Positions 1 through 11,242 of a stretch of DNA of 64,000 nucleotides are shown here, in pieces. Origin of the DNA: Astatotilapia calliptera (Eukaryota > Chordata > Actinopteri > Cichliformes > Cichlidae); the NCBI RefSeq assembly GCF_900246225.1, contig NC_039302.1, positions 39,280,936 through 39,344,935 of the forward strand, read 5' to 3'. Made by a program: the position numbers and the translations under genes. The notes beneath the pieces are model-generated. The model was given only the letters and a program-made list of their open reading frames with translations, was not told where the DNA came from and searched no databases. Position 1 is the first letter of the stretch; each line of letters opens with the position of its first letter.

Positions 1-908
1 ATCTTCTCGAGAGCAGTGATGTTTTGGGGCTGTCGCTGAGCAACACGGACTTTCAACTCCCGCCACAGATTTTCTATGGGGTTGAGGTCTGGAGACTGGC
101 TAGGCCACTCCAGGACTTTCAAATGCTTCTTACGGAGCCACTCCTTTGTTGCCCGGGCGGTGTGTTTTGGATCATTGTCATGTTGGAAGACCCAGCCTCG
201 TTTCATCTTCAAAGTTCTCACTGATTGAAGGAGGTTTTGGCTCAAAATCTCACGATACATGGCCCCATTCATTCTGTCCTTAACACGGATCAGTCGTCCT
301 GTCCCCTTGGCAGAAAAACAGCCCCATAGCATGATGTTCCCACCCCCATGCTTCACAGTAGGTATGGTGTTCTTGGGATGCAACTCAGTATTCTTCTTCC
401 TCCAAACACGACGAGTTGAGTTTATACCAAAAAGTTCTACTTTGGTTTCATCTGACCACATGACATTCTCCCAATCCTCTGCTGTATCATCCATGTGCTC
501 TCTGGCAAACTTCAGACGGGCCTGGACATGCACTGGCTTCAGCAGCGGAACACGTCTGGCACTGCGGGATTTGATTCCCTGCCGTTGTAGTGTGTTACTG
601 ATGGTGACCTTTGTTACTTTGGTCCCAGCTCTCTGCAGGTCATTCACCAGGTCCCCCCGTGTGGTTCTGGGATCTTTGCTCACCGTTCTCATGATCATTT
701 TGACCCCACGGGATGAGATCTTGCGTGGAGCCCCAGATCGAGGGAGATTATCAGTGGTCTTTTATGTCTTCCATTTTCTGATGATTGCTCCCACAGTTGA
801 TTTTTTCACACCAAGCTGCTTGCCTATTGTAGATTCACTCTTCCCAGTCTGGTGCAGGTCTACAATACTTTTCCTGGTGACCTTCGAAAGCTCTTTGGTC
901 TTGGCCAT
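1..908 (-). pseudogene. Tc1-like transposase, one in-frame stop, C-terminus off window
   Basis: This gene encodes the DDE transposase that excises and reinserts the element. Translation from the ATG at 908 gives MAKTKELSKV, followed by a paired-type helix-turn-helix ending IIRKWK. Codon 49 (764-762) is TAA where relatives carry a tyrosine, so only a 48-residue peptide can be made. After the stop the frame stays open to the window edge. It contains all three catalytic blocks: WSDETK, QHDNDPKHT and SPDLNPIENLW. About 303 codons are visible against about 340 for the family, so only the C-terminal tip is missing. Apart from the stop the copy looks young. The opposite-strand open frames here are shadows. 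Confidence 0.9.
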
Positions 909-1273
909 GGCGGAGTTTGGCGTCTGACTGTTTGAGGCTGTGGACAGGTTTCTTTTATACAGATGATGAGTTCAAACAGGTGCCATTCATACAGGTAACG
1001 AGTAGGGGACAGAAAAGCTTCTTACAGAAGACGTTACAGGTCTGTGAGAGCCAGAGATTTTCCTTGTTTGAGGTGACCAAATACTTATTTTCCACCCTAA
1101 TTTACGAATAAATTCTTTACAAATCCTACCATGTGGATTCATGGCTTTTTTTTTCACATTCTGTCTCTCACAGTTGAAGTGTACCTCTGGTGCAAATTAC
1201 TGACCTCTGTCATCATTTTAAGTGGGGGAACTTGCACAATCGGTGGCTGACTAAATACTTTTTTGCCCCACTG
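1..1273 (-). mobile_element. Tc1/mariner DNA transposon, left side cut by window edge
   Basis: This is a Tc1-like cut-and-paste transposon read on the minus strand. The right end is complete: an inverted terminal repeat starting CAGTGGGGCAAAAAAG (minus strand) stops at 1273 and is followed by the TA target dinucleotide at 1274-1275. The other end lies beyond position 1. Non-coding sequence between the terminus and the transposase start (909-1273) is the usual Tc1 subterminal region. The insertion splits a Rex3 LINE, which resumes at 1276. Confidence 0.92.
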
Positions 1274-1275
1274 TA

Positions 1276-2064
1276 CTTGAACTCCTCCACTTGGGGCAGG
1301 AACTCATCCCCGACCCGGAGTGGGCACTCCACCCTTTTCCGGCTGAGAACCATGGCCTCAGATTTGGAGGTGCTGATCCTCATTCCCGCTGCTTCACACT
1401 CGGCTGCGAACCGTTCCAGTGCGAGCTGGAGGCCCTCACCCGATGAAGCCAACAGAACCACATCATCTGCAAAAATCAGAGATGAGATTCTGAGGCCACC
1501 AAAGCGAAAGCCCTCCGCCACTTGGCTGCGCCTAGAAATCCTGTCCATAAAAATTATGAACAGAACCGGAGACAAAGGGCAGCCCTGGCGGAGCCCATCA
1601 CCCACCAGGAACGAGTCCGACTTATTGCCGGCAATGCGAACCAAGCTCTTGCAATGGTTGTATAGGGATCGAATGGCCCGTAGCAATGGGCCAGACACCC
1701 CATATTCCCGCAACACCTCCCACAGGACACCTCGAGGGACACGGTCGAATGCCTTCTCCAAGTCCACAAAACACATGTAGACTGGTTGGGCAAACTCCCA
1801 TGCACCCTCAAGTATCCTGGAGAGGATAAAGAGCTGGTCCAGTGTTCCGCGACCAGGACGAAAACCGCATTGTTCCTCCTGTATCCGAGGTTCGACTAAC
1901 GGACGAACTCTCCTTTCCAGCACCCTGGCATAGACTTTCCCAGGGAGGCTGAGGAGTGTGATCCCCCTGTAGTTGGAACACACCCTCCGGTCCCCTTTCT
2001 TAAAGATGGGGACCACCACCCCGGTCTGCCAGTCCACAGGTACTGCCCCTGATCTCCACGCAAC

Positions 2065-2066
<2 letters not shown>
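1276..2066 (-). pseudogene. Rex3 (RTE-clade) LINE reverse transcriptase fragment
   Basis: This is the polymerase domain of a non-LTR retrotransposon. Blocks in order are VPVDWQTGVVVPIFKKGD, the finger motif CSNYRGITLL, FVDLEKAFDRVPR with a catalytic aspartate, GLRQGCPLSP, and FADDVVLL with the catalytic pair. It ends at VEEFKY, where the Tc1 element interrupts the tyrosine codon. From memory, the sites near 1565-1586 and 2010-2030 match the primers used to amplify Rex3 in fish, which supports Rex3 rather than L1. The upstream end dissolves into an AT microsatellite at 2067. The downstream third would lie left of position 1, beyond the Tc1. Confidence 0.88.

Positions 2067-2136
<70 letters not shown>
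2067..2136. repeat. (AT)n microsatellite, about 70 bp
   Basis: This is an uninterrupted TA dinucleotide run directly upstream of the Rex3 coding fragment. It creates spurious Tyr-Ile open frames on the minus strand. Confidence 0.98.
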
Positions 2137-2140
<4 letters not shown>

Positions 2141-2571
2141 CACCCAGCACGTTTATCCTTCAAGCTCGGGTCCTCTACCAGAGGCCAAATGCCATATACT
2201 ACCATATCATTTTTTGATTGGTCGACATGGTACACTTTTGCCACTAATAGGGATGGGGTGTTTTTTCTTTTTCTTTATTTCACTGGCAAGTGGAGAGTGT
2301 TTGCTAGCGCTATCCATAGAAAAAGACGTTTTAGCATTTCTTCCCGCTGGAAACATCAGTTTTATTCAGAAAAACATTGCGTGTATTTTTTTATCAAAAC
2401 TCTGGTCATACGTGGCCTATCAAAACAATTTAAAAACTGGTGTATAGTTTGAAGTCCGCACTTTCAACCCAGGTTGAAATGGAGATTCTGGGTCACTGCA
2501 TCTGGTTGCTGTGTTGTCTTAAATTGGTCATGTGATTTTTGACGTGCTGGCGGGTCTGTCGACCCCAGAGG
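2137..2571. other. Unclassified segment ending in a piggyBac-like terminus
   Basis: No credible coding region is present. The right edge reads GACCCCAGAGGG followed by TTAA at 2570-2573, with an internal GGGTCTGTCGACCC palindrome. This resembles the termini of the piggyBac-like elements at 10328 and 46000. No matching left end was found, so a truncated non-autonomous piggyBac element is only a possibility. Confidence 0.3.
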
Positions 2572-3352
2572 GTTAACCTGAGTAGCGAAAGACCGCGAGG
2601 GGTTTGAAAACGATGGGCTGTTCTCACCAGCTCTAGTGAGCCTTGACCTCCTGGTAAGCTATCGAGCTGGTGGGTAATAGACGTCTCCGAAAACGTCGGA
2701 GCACTTTGGCAAATATGTTTTGTCTTGATAAATTGAGCAGATATTTGAAGTTTATACAGCTACATTCTCACCTGAAAATATCTTAAAAGTTTATTTTGTG
2801 ACCAAGAAAGAGTAATATTAAAACTAAGTAGCTCCCGCCATTGTTGGAAACTGAAATTGGCTGGGCCACGCTATGAATTCTGGGATATGGTGGACCACGA
2901 AGGATACACCCAACCCATCCTTCAAATCTGGGGAAAAAGAGGATGCATTTGTTGGCCACACTTGGAGGAGTCTACGAATTTGGACAGCCTTTGTTGCGTC
3001 GCTGTGACTATATAAATAGATTGATTTGATTTGATTTGTGACGTAATCGGCCTACAAATGCGGCCTCAATAGGATACAGCCTATGAATTTGGAAGGAGTT
3101 TTGATAGTTCTGATATCACAAGTTCTCCCATCAGCACACCCTTTAGGAAAGTGTGATTACAATTCCACAAGAGAAACTACAGCCTGGATAAGGCTGCTCC
3201 ATCACCACTGCTATCTGGTTTCATCATTGTCATAAACACATTTCTCATGTGCTGTTTGAAAACGTATTTCCCTTGCATGATATCATTGATTTGATAGCAA
3301 CAAGCTCCACTTCCCTGGTTTGCTCGTTATAAATAGTTGCATCAGGGGAATG

Positions 3353-3353
<1 letters not shown>
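2572..3353. other. Gene-free interval with a short retroposon-like tail
   Basis: No coding sequence is recognised. Around 3008-3040 the motif TATAAATAGATTGATTTGATTTGATTTG resembles, over short repeated ATTTG units, the tails left by fish LINE or SINE retroposition. The body upstream could not be assigned to a family. Confidence 0.4.

Positions 3354-3408
<55 letters not shown>
3354..3408. repeat. (GT)n microsatellite
   Basis: This is a pure GT dinucleotide tract of about 55 bp. Confidence 0.98.
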
Positions 3409-3409
<1 letters not shown>

Positions 3410-4434
3410 GTGAGGGATAGAGCAGTCGTGTCATAAGTAACTGACCTGAGACTCCCCCATGTTTAATCTAAGAGCAAAACAGAACTCATCTGCAGCCTGA
3501 ATATTGAATATGTGAACATCCTCACTCTTTCGCTCCCTCTCCTCCTCTACCTCACTCACACTCATACACCTATGTCAGTGTCGGGAGAGTGAAAGTAATG
3601 TTTGCCTCTGGAGAAGCCTTTACAAAATGAACATGAGGCTGGGTCTACTAATAAATTTTCCTGTGGGATATGAGCTTTGTGTTTCTCAGCCAGCCCTCCT
3701 CTGAAACTACTTTACACTTCGACTCATACATCGTTCTAGCACTTTCTTCTCTTCCGTTATGATGTGCTTCAGGTGTACATACATGTAGTAGGCTAGTCTG
3801 ATTCCTGGATCTAAAATGGTCTCTGAACTAGAGCTTAATTATTACTGTGAAAAAATCTTTAAGATCCTGTGAGGAAGGTAATCGGAATTTTATGGATTTG
3901 TCTTAATTGATACTGATTTGATATGATTTGTTAGGTGAAATTTTTAATTGTAAATTTCTAATATTAAAAGATCCTTCCTCTCTGTCAGGGTCTATAATTA
4001 AGAATTTCTGAATAATGTGGACCAGTGTGGTCACATAGGTCTGTGATGTCTACCACGATTTCTGAATGCTTCCAAGGACATCAACAAATGAGAACACAAT
4101 TATTTGACTAAAAAAGAAACAGTACTTAATTCAGAGGACTGGATACCAGATGTAACCAAAAGAACACATGTAGGAAATTTTAAAAAGCATTGTCAGCTAT
4201 ACATGTATTTATATGAGTTTTTGTTGGACCCAGTGTGCTCACTCTCACCCCTCTAGTAGGGTCTCTACCTGCCTCTCACAACACAGAATAAGCAAGAAAT
4301 GAAAAAGAAAATCATGACTAATCAAATCAGTTGATGTGCCCTGGACAAAAAATGTTTGTAACATTTCAGTTAATGATGCCTTCAATTCTGCTCAAACACT
4401 GAAGCACACAAAGTCAAATGACTCAACTTAATTT
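3409..4434. other. Gene-free interval, nothing recognised
   Basis: The sequence is moderately AT-rich with stops in all frames. I see no repeat family, splice-flanked exon or regulatory motif that I could defend. Confidence 0.5.
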
Positions 4435-4960
4435 TTCTATTGAATTTTATTTCTATAGCATCAAATCACAATTTTCACCTCAAGATGTTTAACATTGTAA
4501 GATAAATACCTTACAATTACCTTACCTTACAATTTTAAATCATGCTTTTTATTTGTTTTTGTTTCTAATGTCTCTGTAAAGCACTTTGAATCACCTTGTT
4601 GTTGAATTGTGCTATACAAATAAATTTGCCTTGCCTTGCCTTGCCTTGCCTTGCCTACAATGATGCACAGAAAACCCCAACAATCAAACAACCCCCTTTG
4701 AGCAAGCACTTAGCGACAGTGGAAAGGAAAAACTCCCTTTAACAGGAAAAAAACTCTGACAGAACTAGCCTTAGTGAGGGGCGGCCATCTGCCATGACCG
4801 GTATATCTATCATTGCTGACTCCAATGAATGAACACACTGAACTAAAAGGGATCTGGGGACTAAAGACTCCCTGCAATTGGTCAGATTTGGGTTCATAGA
4901 TCTGCAGGGAGAGTGGGAGATGATGATGATGAAGGATGAATGACTCATCTACCTATATCC
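4435..4960 (-). mobile_element. L2-type LINE 3' untranslated remnant (antisense)
   Basis: The blocks AAAACCCCAACAATCA, GAGCAAGCACTT, GGAAAGGAAAAACTCCC and GGGGCGGCCATCTGC recur in the better preserved copy at 57647-58030. That copy is the 3' untranslated region of an L2/Maui-type LINE read on the minus strand. No coding part of this copy remains. A second short retroposon tail has inserted inside it at 4508-4655. Confidence 0.7.
4508..4655 (+). mobile_element. Short LINE tail with (TTGCC)n satellite, nested
   Basis: This 150-bp piece ends in GTGCTATACAAATAAATTTGCC followed by five TTGCC units, a typical 3' end of fish L2-related LINEs. It interrupts the L2 remnant around it: CTTACAAT on its left and CCTACAAT on its right are a probable target-site duplication of about 7-8 bp. 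Confidence 0.65.
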
Positions 4961-6165
4961 CCATTACTGTACCTATTGAACAGGAATAAAGCCCTGGTCT
5001 TGTGTCTGAAAAGTTTGTGTGGATGCCCATTTTGCTTCCAGTACAGATTATTCTCTCAACAATGATATTCTAATATAACATGATATCAGATGATTTCAGA
5101 CAAGCTTAAAATGCATTGTAATTGCATTTACTGACAAGGATTGAATGAATTGCGTGAACCATTAATGTTCAACACAGGACTTTTGTTTGAAATTGGTCAT
5201 TTACATGTTTGCAGGTGAGATAGATGCAAAAAGATTGCTTAACAGTTGTTTAGTCTTTAATGTATAACACTTCATTTACATGTACATACTCTACAGATAG
5301 AACTGTAAAGACTACTAGACTCGTATATTCTCTCACTGGAGTCCTATCCATGCTATAGGAGGTAAAGAAAATGGGTCATGATTTTTTTTAATGAACAAAA
5401 ATCTGTTTATATGGTGTGAATGTCTTCTCAGCTGGGTATTATGGATTGAAGGCTTGCATGGCTATCTCTGAGCTTCTCTAAACTGCTGCTTGCTTTGTGT
5501 TAGAGTAATGTTAGAAACAGCAGCCAAGGATAGAAAAGTGGTTCAATGTAAGGAATAAAGGGAACAGGAAAAGACTTTTCATCTCTTTATTTCTGTCTCT
5601 CCCTCTCATTCTGCCGGCGATCATTAGGAAGTTTTAATTAAAGACCAGCGGATTATTCTCATTGCCTGCAGTCTTTCACCTCGTCTCATCATCTTTGCTG
5701 CTTTGGTCCCATTTCCCCTCTCACTATGTGGCTCTTCAGGTCGTGGCTCTGAGTATCTGAGGGTGTCTTTCAGTGATCAAAGCTTTCCACCTGGAGAGCT
5801 ACTGATCTCTTCCTTTTTTCTCTGCCAGCAGCCAATGTCTAAAGTTTCCAACATGCCAGCGAGTAAAGTGAATTACTATCAATATTAAACACAGACAGAA
5901 AGCAGTGTAGGCTTGTTAAAATGTTAATTTCTCTACTCAAACTGACAAATGAGACATATTTTGAAACCAGGTTCACACAGTTGCAGATGCAGACTTCTGG
6001 TTGAATTCATTGTCTTTGATCCTAAATAATTTGTAAAACATTCTTATTGTTCAGCACTGTTCATTTATGTTCACTGTGATGGGGTTGGGTAGTTGTTACC
6101 TGTCTCACTCCCGTCCAGCTTCCACAGTATCCTCAGCAGCCCTGAGATTGCTGCTCAGAAGCACT
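4961..6165. other. Gene-free interval, low repeat content
   Basis: No coding region or known repeat is recognised. The stretch near 5590-5720 (GTTTTAATTAAAGACCAGC and flanks) has the mixed AT-core and balanced composition often seen in conserved non-coding DNA, but that cannot be judged without an alignment. Confidence 0.4.
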
Positions 6166-6450
6166 GAGGCAAACCAGCTGAGAGACATGTGTCAAGCATG
6201 TCCGGGGTCTACCCCCATTGTTCTGGACATGAAACATCTCATCTAGGAGAGTCCTGGAGGCATCAGATCAGATGTTGAACTGCCCCAAGTGGCTCCTTTT
6301 GTATGTGGAAGAGGAGCAGCTGTGCCCCGAGCTCCTCCTGAATGAATGAGCCTCTCTCTAAGTGAAAGCGCTGGCTCCTTTCAGGTGATGCTCATTTCTG
6401 CTTCTTGTATGGTCACTGCTCAGAGCTTGTGGTTATAGGTGAGGATAGAA
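6166..6450 (-). pseudogene. Degenerate Rex3 LINE C-terminal remnant
   Basis: Read on the minus strand, this segment aligns by eye with the Rex3 C-terminal region preserved at 58045-58436. It shows the equivalents of the LTYGHEL, LLLHIERSQLRWFGHL and LSRL-type stretches, with many substitutions and small gaps. Landmarks on the plus strand are GTGGAAGAGGAGCAGCTGTG and ATAGGTGAGGATAG. No open frame survives, and the divergence suggests an older insertion than the other Rex3 copies here. Confidence 0.7.
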
Positions 6451-7534
6451 TACAGTGGGCAACTGCACTGATGTGGTGGAACATGAACTGTCTTTAGCAT
6501 GCTCTAAAAGGTTTACTTCGTGTTCTTACAAAAAGTCCAGGGAGACTCTATCAGTGAGTCTCAATGAGTTTCCAGTTGCTTTATCTTAAGAATATTATAG
6601 AGTAAAATATTACTAGGGTTATGCTCCATACTCAAGGATAATGAACAGAGACATAGAATGTAGGTATGAACGCAGATTTAGCAGTTGTACACGAGGGCTT
6701 TTTTAATTGTGCTGAAAGTGTATGAAAGCTGCATACAGAGACTGTCAACAGTGTGACATTGATCCAGCAGCATTCAGTACACTGCAGGAATTGGGCACAC
6801 ACCACTTAAACAAGGATGAGATTATGACTTCATATGTTAAACTGTTGTGACTGACATTAGAGTGCACAAGCTCAGATTTACTGAGGACTGTGCATTGGTT
6901 TTATGGCTGATTGTATGATCCAAAAAATAATTTCTACCCTGAATTGCAGACACATCTCAAAATAATGACTTCAGGTATATGAAGGTCAGCAGCTATTATC
7001 ACTCTAAACAATCATTAATATGTCACTGTATCACACCTGCTGCCCGACCCCAAAAATCTGCTAAAAATAAAATTACAAAGTGCTTACCCTCTTTGTCTGT
7101 TTCAAACCTCTATAGTTCACCTGTGTTCACAGCATTAATCACACATCGGCCTGTCTTCTCGACTGGCATGAAAACAGAAAGAGCAGGGCAGAGAAATGAT
7201 GAGATGTATGTTGGGTAGCGGTCCGTGCAGTTAGATGTTCTTCAAGGGGTTAGAAAACTTTAAGTGAATAAAGGAAACTTTTAGTTGTAATTGGCAGCTT
7301 TTATTAAATAGTCCGTGCTCACATACGAGACTCTTTTCTTCTGGCTTAAGATGTCCAACTTATCCTTAATATCCAATCAGCTGTTGAATAGCCAAACCGA
7401 TTTGAGAGATGTTAGGAATTTTGTATTCTTCTTGTTACTACTCATCCCTGCAAGAATTTGTACAGAAGATGGAGAAAATGGGGTAGCTATAAAACATCTT
7501 CACACACTTGGTTATCAACTCTATTTTAATTTAT
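6451..7534. other. Gene-free interval, nothing recognised
   Basis: The sequence is AT-rich without recognisable coding or repeat families. Open frames at 6979-7218 and 7315-7542 have no family resemblance and no coding character. Confidence 0.45.
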
Positions 7535-7617
7535 TTTTCTAACTTTGCATTGTCCACTGCTGTAACAAAACAAATTTCCCACATGTGGGACTAATAAAGG
7601 TTATCTTATCTTATCTT
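7535..7617 (+). mobile_element. Rex1/CR1-type LINE 3' tail
   Basis: The motif AACAAATTTCCCACATGTGG, followed by GACTAATAAAGGTTATC and repeated TTATC units, is the characteristic 3' end of Rex1-like LINEs. It is comparable with the tail at 22960-23012. It is a heavily 5'-truncated copy. Confidence 0.7.
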
Positions 7618-8034
7618 TACCCAGGTTCACTCTGGTTAATGTTAAATTGCTGACAGATATAATTTTTGTCAAGATATAAACATAAATATAAATGTATATA
7701 ACTGACAGTGGCAGAATATGAACTACTATCATAGCAAAAATTTATTTCATCTACCATTTTCATGTAGTATATCTTTTTAATCAAAAAAGGGGAAAAAAAG
7801 ATTTCTGTGCAAACTTTTTTTTTTTTAATTGAGAAAAAAGTGACATTGTCATAATACTGTGTGGAATGTGGAGTGTTTTATTTTGAGTCAAAATCTGGAT
7901 GCAGGAGACAGCATTAAATACTGATAAGGTCCAAAATCTCTGCAGTTTTCATCATTTCCTTCTCCATCATCAACATCCAGTATTTCCACTGTCCCTCCTC
8001 ACCACATGTCTAAACCACCTGATGACAACCACAG

Positions 8035-8241
8035 ATGGTGACTGTATCTGCATCCTTCCTGGACTTTACTCAGGCTGTGAGTAAAAAGCGTGCCACCTTT
8101 ACCGAGGTGAAGAATCTACTTCGCAGTTGCAATGGAGTCCACTACTGGCTGAGGCACACAGCAACGCTGAGGATTACTACAGTATCCATGACTGACTGTT
8201 CACTCCTTTTTTCCTCTTTTCTCTGCACTAATATGCTGTAA
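8035..8241 (+). pseudogene. Probable L1-type ORF1 C-terminal fragment
   Basis: The translation contains FLDFTQAVSKKRATFTEVK followed by HTATLRITT. This resembles the C-terminal RNA-binding domain of L1-type ORF1 proteins, which have a KKRxxFxxVK helix and then a PAxLRxT strand. Only about 50 residues are recognisable. It lies immediately upstream of the Rex1 fragment and is interpreted as an unrelated older insertion. The match is by motif memory only. Confidence 0.5.
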
Positions 8242-8249
8242 GGACATTG

Positions 8250-8959
8250 AGCTGCTAGCGGTTAGCATGAGACCGTACTATCTACCGCGAGAGTTTGCAC
8301 ACGTGATTATGATAGCTGTGTATGTCCTGCCCTCTGCTAACGCTGCAGCAGCCTGTGAGGTCTTGCACACTGTAACCAGCAGACTACAAACACAGCACCC
8401 TCAGGCCCTTTTCCTGCTCTCTGGGGACTATATTTCACATCTCCCTGTCCCCCACTCTCCCCACCTTCACCCAGTATGTCACCTGCTACACCAGATACAA
8501 TAAAACATTGGACTTACTGTATGCCAACACCAAGGAAGCATACAGCTCATCACCTCTCCCTCCCCTGGGGGCTCAGATCACAATCTGGTTCATCTCCAGC
8601 CTGTGTATAAACTTCTGGTACACAGAGAACCAGTTGTGAAACGCACAGTAAGGAAATGGTCGGCAGAGACTGAAGAGGCCCTGAGGGACTGTTTCCGTTC
8701 TACTGTGTGGGACAACCTCTGCATCCCCCTGGAGGATGACCTCAACAGCATCACAGACTGCATTATGGATTACATGAACTTCTACCCATCATAAAGGTAC
8801 GTTGTTTTTCTAACAACAAGCCATGGATAAATCCTGAAATTAAGGCTCTCCTCAAGGAGAAGAAGAGTCTTTAGATCTGGAGACAAACAGGAGCTGAGAG
8901 TTGTTCAGAAGAAGCTGAAATGGAAGATAAGGCAAGGAAAGGAAAACTACAGGAGGAAG
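8250..8959 (+). pseudogene. Rex1 LINE endonuclease domain, degraded
   Basis: This is the 5' part of a Rex1 element whose reverse transcriptase follows at 8960. It should encode the apurinic-like endonuclease that nicks target DNA. Visible pieces are the YYLPREFAHVIMIAVYV strand, LLSGDYIS (degraded catalytic GDFN), a GGSDHNL-type block near 8572-8590 in another frame, and the linker VKRTVRKWSAETEEALRDCF. At least two frameshifts separate these pieces. The element is truncated 5' of 8250, so the N-terminal endonuclease motifs are missing. Confidence 0.8.
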
Positions 8960-10327
8960 ATGGAAGAGCAGCTGCAACAGGACAACATCAGAGGGGTTTG
9001 GAACAGCCTGGGTTTGGAACAGGGGTTGGTTTTTGTCCTGAGACAAAAACCAACCCCCCAGCCTGCAGGAGACTTGGGGTGGGTGAATGACCTAAATAAA
9101 TATTTTAATAGGTTTGATCAACCACCCACCCCTCCCACAGCATCGCCCCCCCTGCTGCATTCTCCTTCATCTTCAGGGACTGCCTGTCCTTCATCTCAGG
9201 ACTTCACACCTCTCAGCTCCCAGTCATTACACCCACCCCAGGCTTCTGTGGACTCCAACATACACCCCCCTCCCCCAAAATCCACTCTTTCTATCTCAGC
9301 ACTTGAAGTGAGGAACGAGCTTCGCAAGATCAAGGTGCGGAAGGCTGCAGGTCCAGGTGGCGTCAGCTCCAGGCTCCTGAGATGCTGCGCAGATGAACTG
9401 TGTGACATCCTAGGTTATCTGTTCAACCTGAGCCTGTCACTGGGGAAAGTACCACAGCTGTGGAAGACATCCTGTGTGGTACCGGTACCAAAGACCTCCC
9501 ATCCCAAGGACCTCAGCAGCTACAGGCCGGTAGCCCTGATATCGCACCTGATGAAGACCCTCGAGAGGTGGGTTCTAAACCATTTGCGCCCCCTGGTGAG
9601 GTCTTCATTGGATCCTCTGCAGTTTACTTACCAGCCTGGCATCGGGGTGGAGGACGCCATCATCTACCTCCTGCACCGAGCTCTGACTCACCTGGAGAAG
9701 CTTGGAAAGACTGTGAGGATCATGTTCTTTGATTTCTCCAGTGCCTTTAACACCATCCAGCTACGACTTCTGAGAGACAAGCTGGAGCTATCGGGAGTGG
9801 ACCACCACATGTCCCAGTGGATACTGGACTACCTCACAGAACGTCCACAGTATGTGAGGTCACAGGGCTGTGTCTCTGACACGCTGGTCTGCAGTACGGG
9901 GGCCCCACAGGGAACTGTGCTGGCACCGTTCCTCTTCACCCTCTACACTGCAGACTTCTCCATCAACTCCCCACGCTGCCACCTGCAAAAGTTCTCTGAC
10001 GACTCTGCCATAGTCAGCCTCATCACAGGTGAGGACGACTCAGAGTACAGACAGTGGACTCTGGACTTTGTGGACTGGTGTCAGCAGAACCACCTGCTGA
10101 TCAACGCCAGGAAAACCAAGGAGCTGGTGGTGGACTTCCGGAGACGCAGACCCATCACACTGACACCGGTGAACATCCAGGGAGTGGACATTGAGATAGT
10201 GGACTCTTATAGGTACCTGGGTGTTCACCTGAATAATAAACTGGACTGGAGCTCTTTACAGGAAGGGTCAGAGCAGACTCTACCTGCTGAGGTGGCTGAG
10301 GTCATTTGGAGTACAGGGAGCGCTTCC
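8960..10327 (+). pseudogene. Rex1 LINE reverse transcriptase, interrupted
   Basis: A long frame carries the polymerase of a Rex1 (CR1-like) retrotransposon. In its numbering the blocks are RKAAGPGGVSSRLL (127-140), SSYRPVALISHLMKTLE (187-202), FFDFSSAFNT with the catalytic aspartate (256-265), GAPQGTVLAP (314-323) and FSDDSA (345-350). From memory, the two ends of the 9730-10290 interval match the primers used to detect Rex1 in fish. The frame is cut at GSASL by a piggyBac-like insertion. The element continues at 11243-11405 and 22525-23012, so this copy is split into three. Catalytic residues are present but the gene is not functional. Confidence 0.9.
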
Positions 10328-11242
10328 CTTTAAGACCTACCATAGAACCAAGTCCGCCAGAGCTTATATTATATTTTTACATGCTGTGGAGCCATTTTTG
10401 GGAGCATTTCAAGTTGCTATACATCAATACAACCATTATAGCCCAGATTTTAATAATATGTATGCATTAAGTGCATAGTAATTACATAAATTGCAAAAAA
10501 GTGCAATAAACTACAAAAAAATTGAAAATCGTTTTTGATTTTTTAACATATATTTGTAGTTAGAGAAATTTAAGAGGCTTATCCCTCAAAACTGTAAATA
10601 CAAAAAAGTTGCACAAAATAGTTTCCCACCACAGGAAATTTATTTTGAGTGTCTTCATAGTTTTATTTTTGAAATACACCAATTTTTATACACTGCAGGA
10701 AAAACGAAAATAAATATTATACTGCAAATTTGCAAAAAAGCAGCATATGCATCAAAATAAACTATTTCCAGCAGTGCAATATGAGTCCTAAGCATCCCAG
10801 AAACGACACAGAAAGTCATAAAGTCAAAGATAACTTTTAAAAAGAGCAGTATAGGCCCTGAGGCCCTGATCGCAAAAAAGACTACATTTCCGCGAAAATG
10901 ACGTCACTTCCGGTTTCGGCCAGGTAATGGCGGAAATGCAAAAGTTCGCGCTGACGTCTATTCCAACGTAGGAAGTGTTTTGAACAGCTGATCGGACCGG
11001 CAAAGCGTGTTTCTGGAATATTATGTTTTTGTTCCTGCAAGCGCTTTTTATGCAGTTTTTGCAAAGCTTTATGTGGAAGGAAACCGTAACCTAGGACAAG
11101 CTGATGGCACAATATGTAAGTACAACTCCTCCGGTTTCATATGCAAAAAAAATTTTTGCGCTAGCTTACGTGGTTGCAGTGCTACCGGGATTTAAAAATA
11201 GTTACGCATAACAGAGCGTTCCCGCTCCGATTGGCTCTAAAG
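10328..11242. mobile_element. Non-autonomous piggyBac-like element inside Rex1
   Basis: The element begins CCCTTTAAGACC and ends with the imperfect inverted counterpart GGCTCTAAAGGG, followed by TTAA at 11243-11246. Rex1 coding sequence runs up to GAGCGCTT on the left and resumes as AAAGACCTTC on the right, giving an original TTAA target. The left TTAA now reads TT only, which implies a 2-bp loss. The 915-bp body has no transposase; it is AT-rich up to about 10870 and then more balanced. Confidence 0.65.

Noticed and set aside
259..927. 222-codon plus-strand frame over the Tc1 element
   Set aside because: It is the antisense shadow of the transposase.
1896..2150. Open frames rich in Tyr-Ile
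   Set aside because: They are translations of the (AT)n microsatellite.
2189..2452. Small open frames after the AT repeat
   Set aside because: No family resemblance; AT-rich sequence with overlapping short frames.
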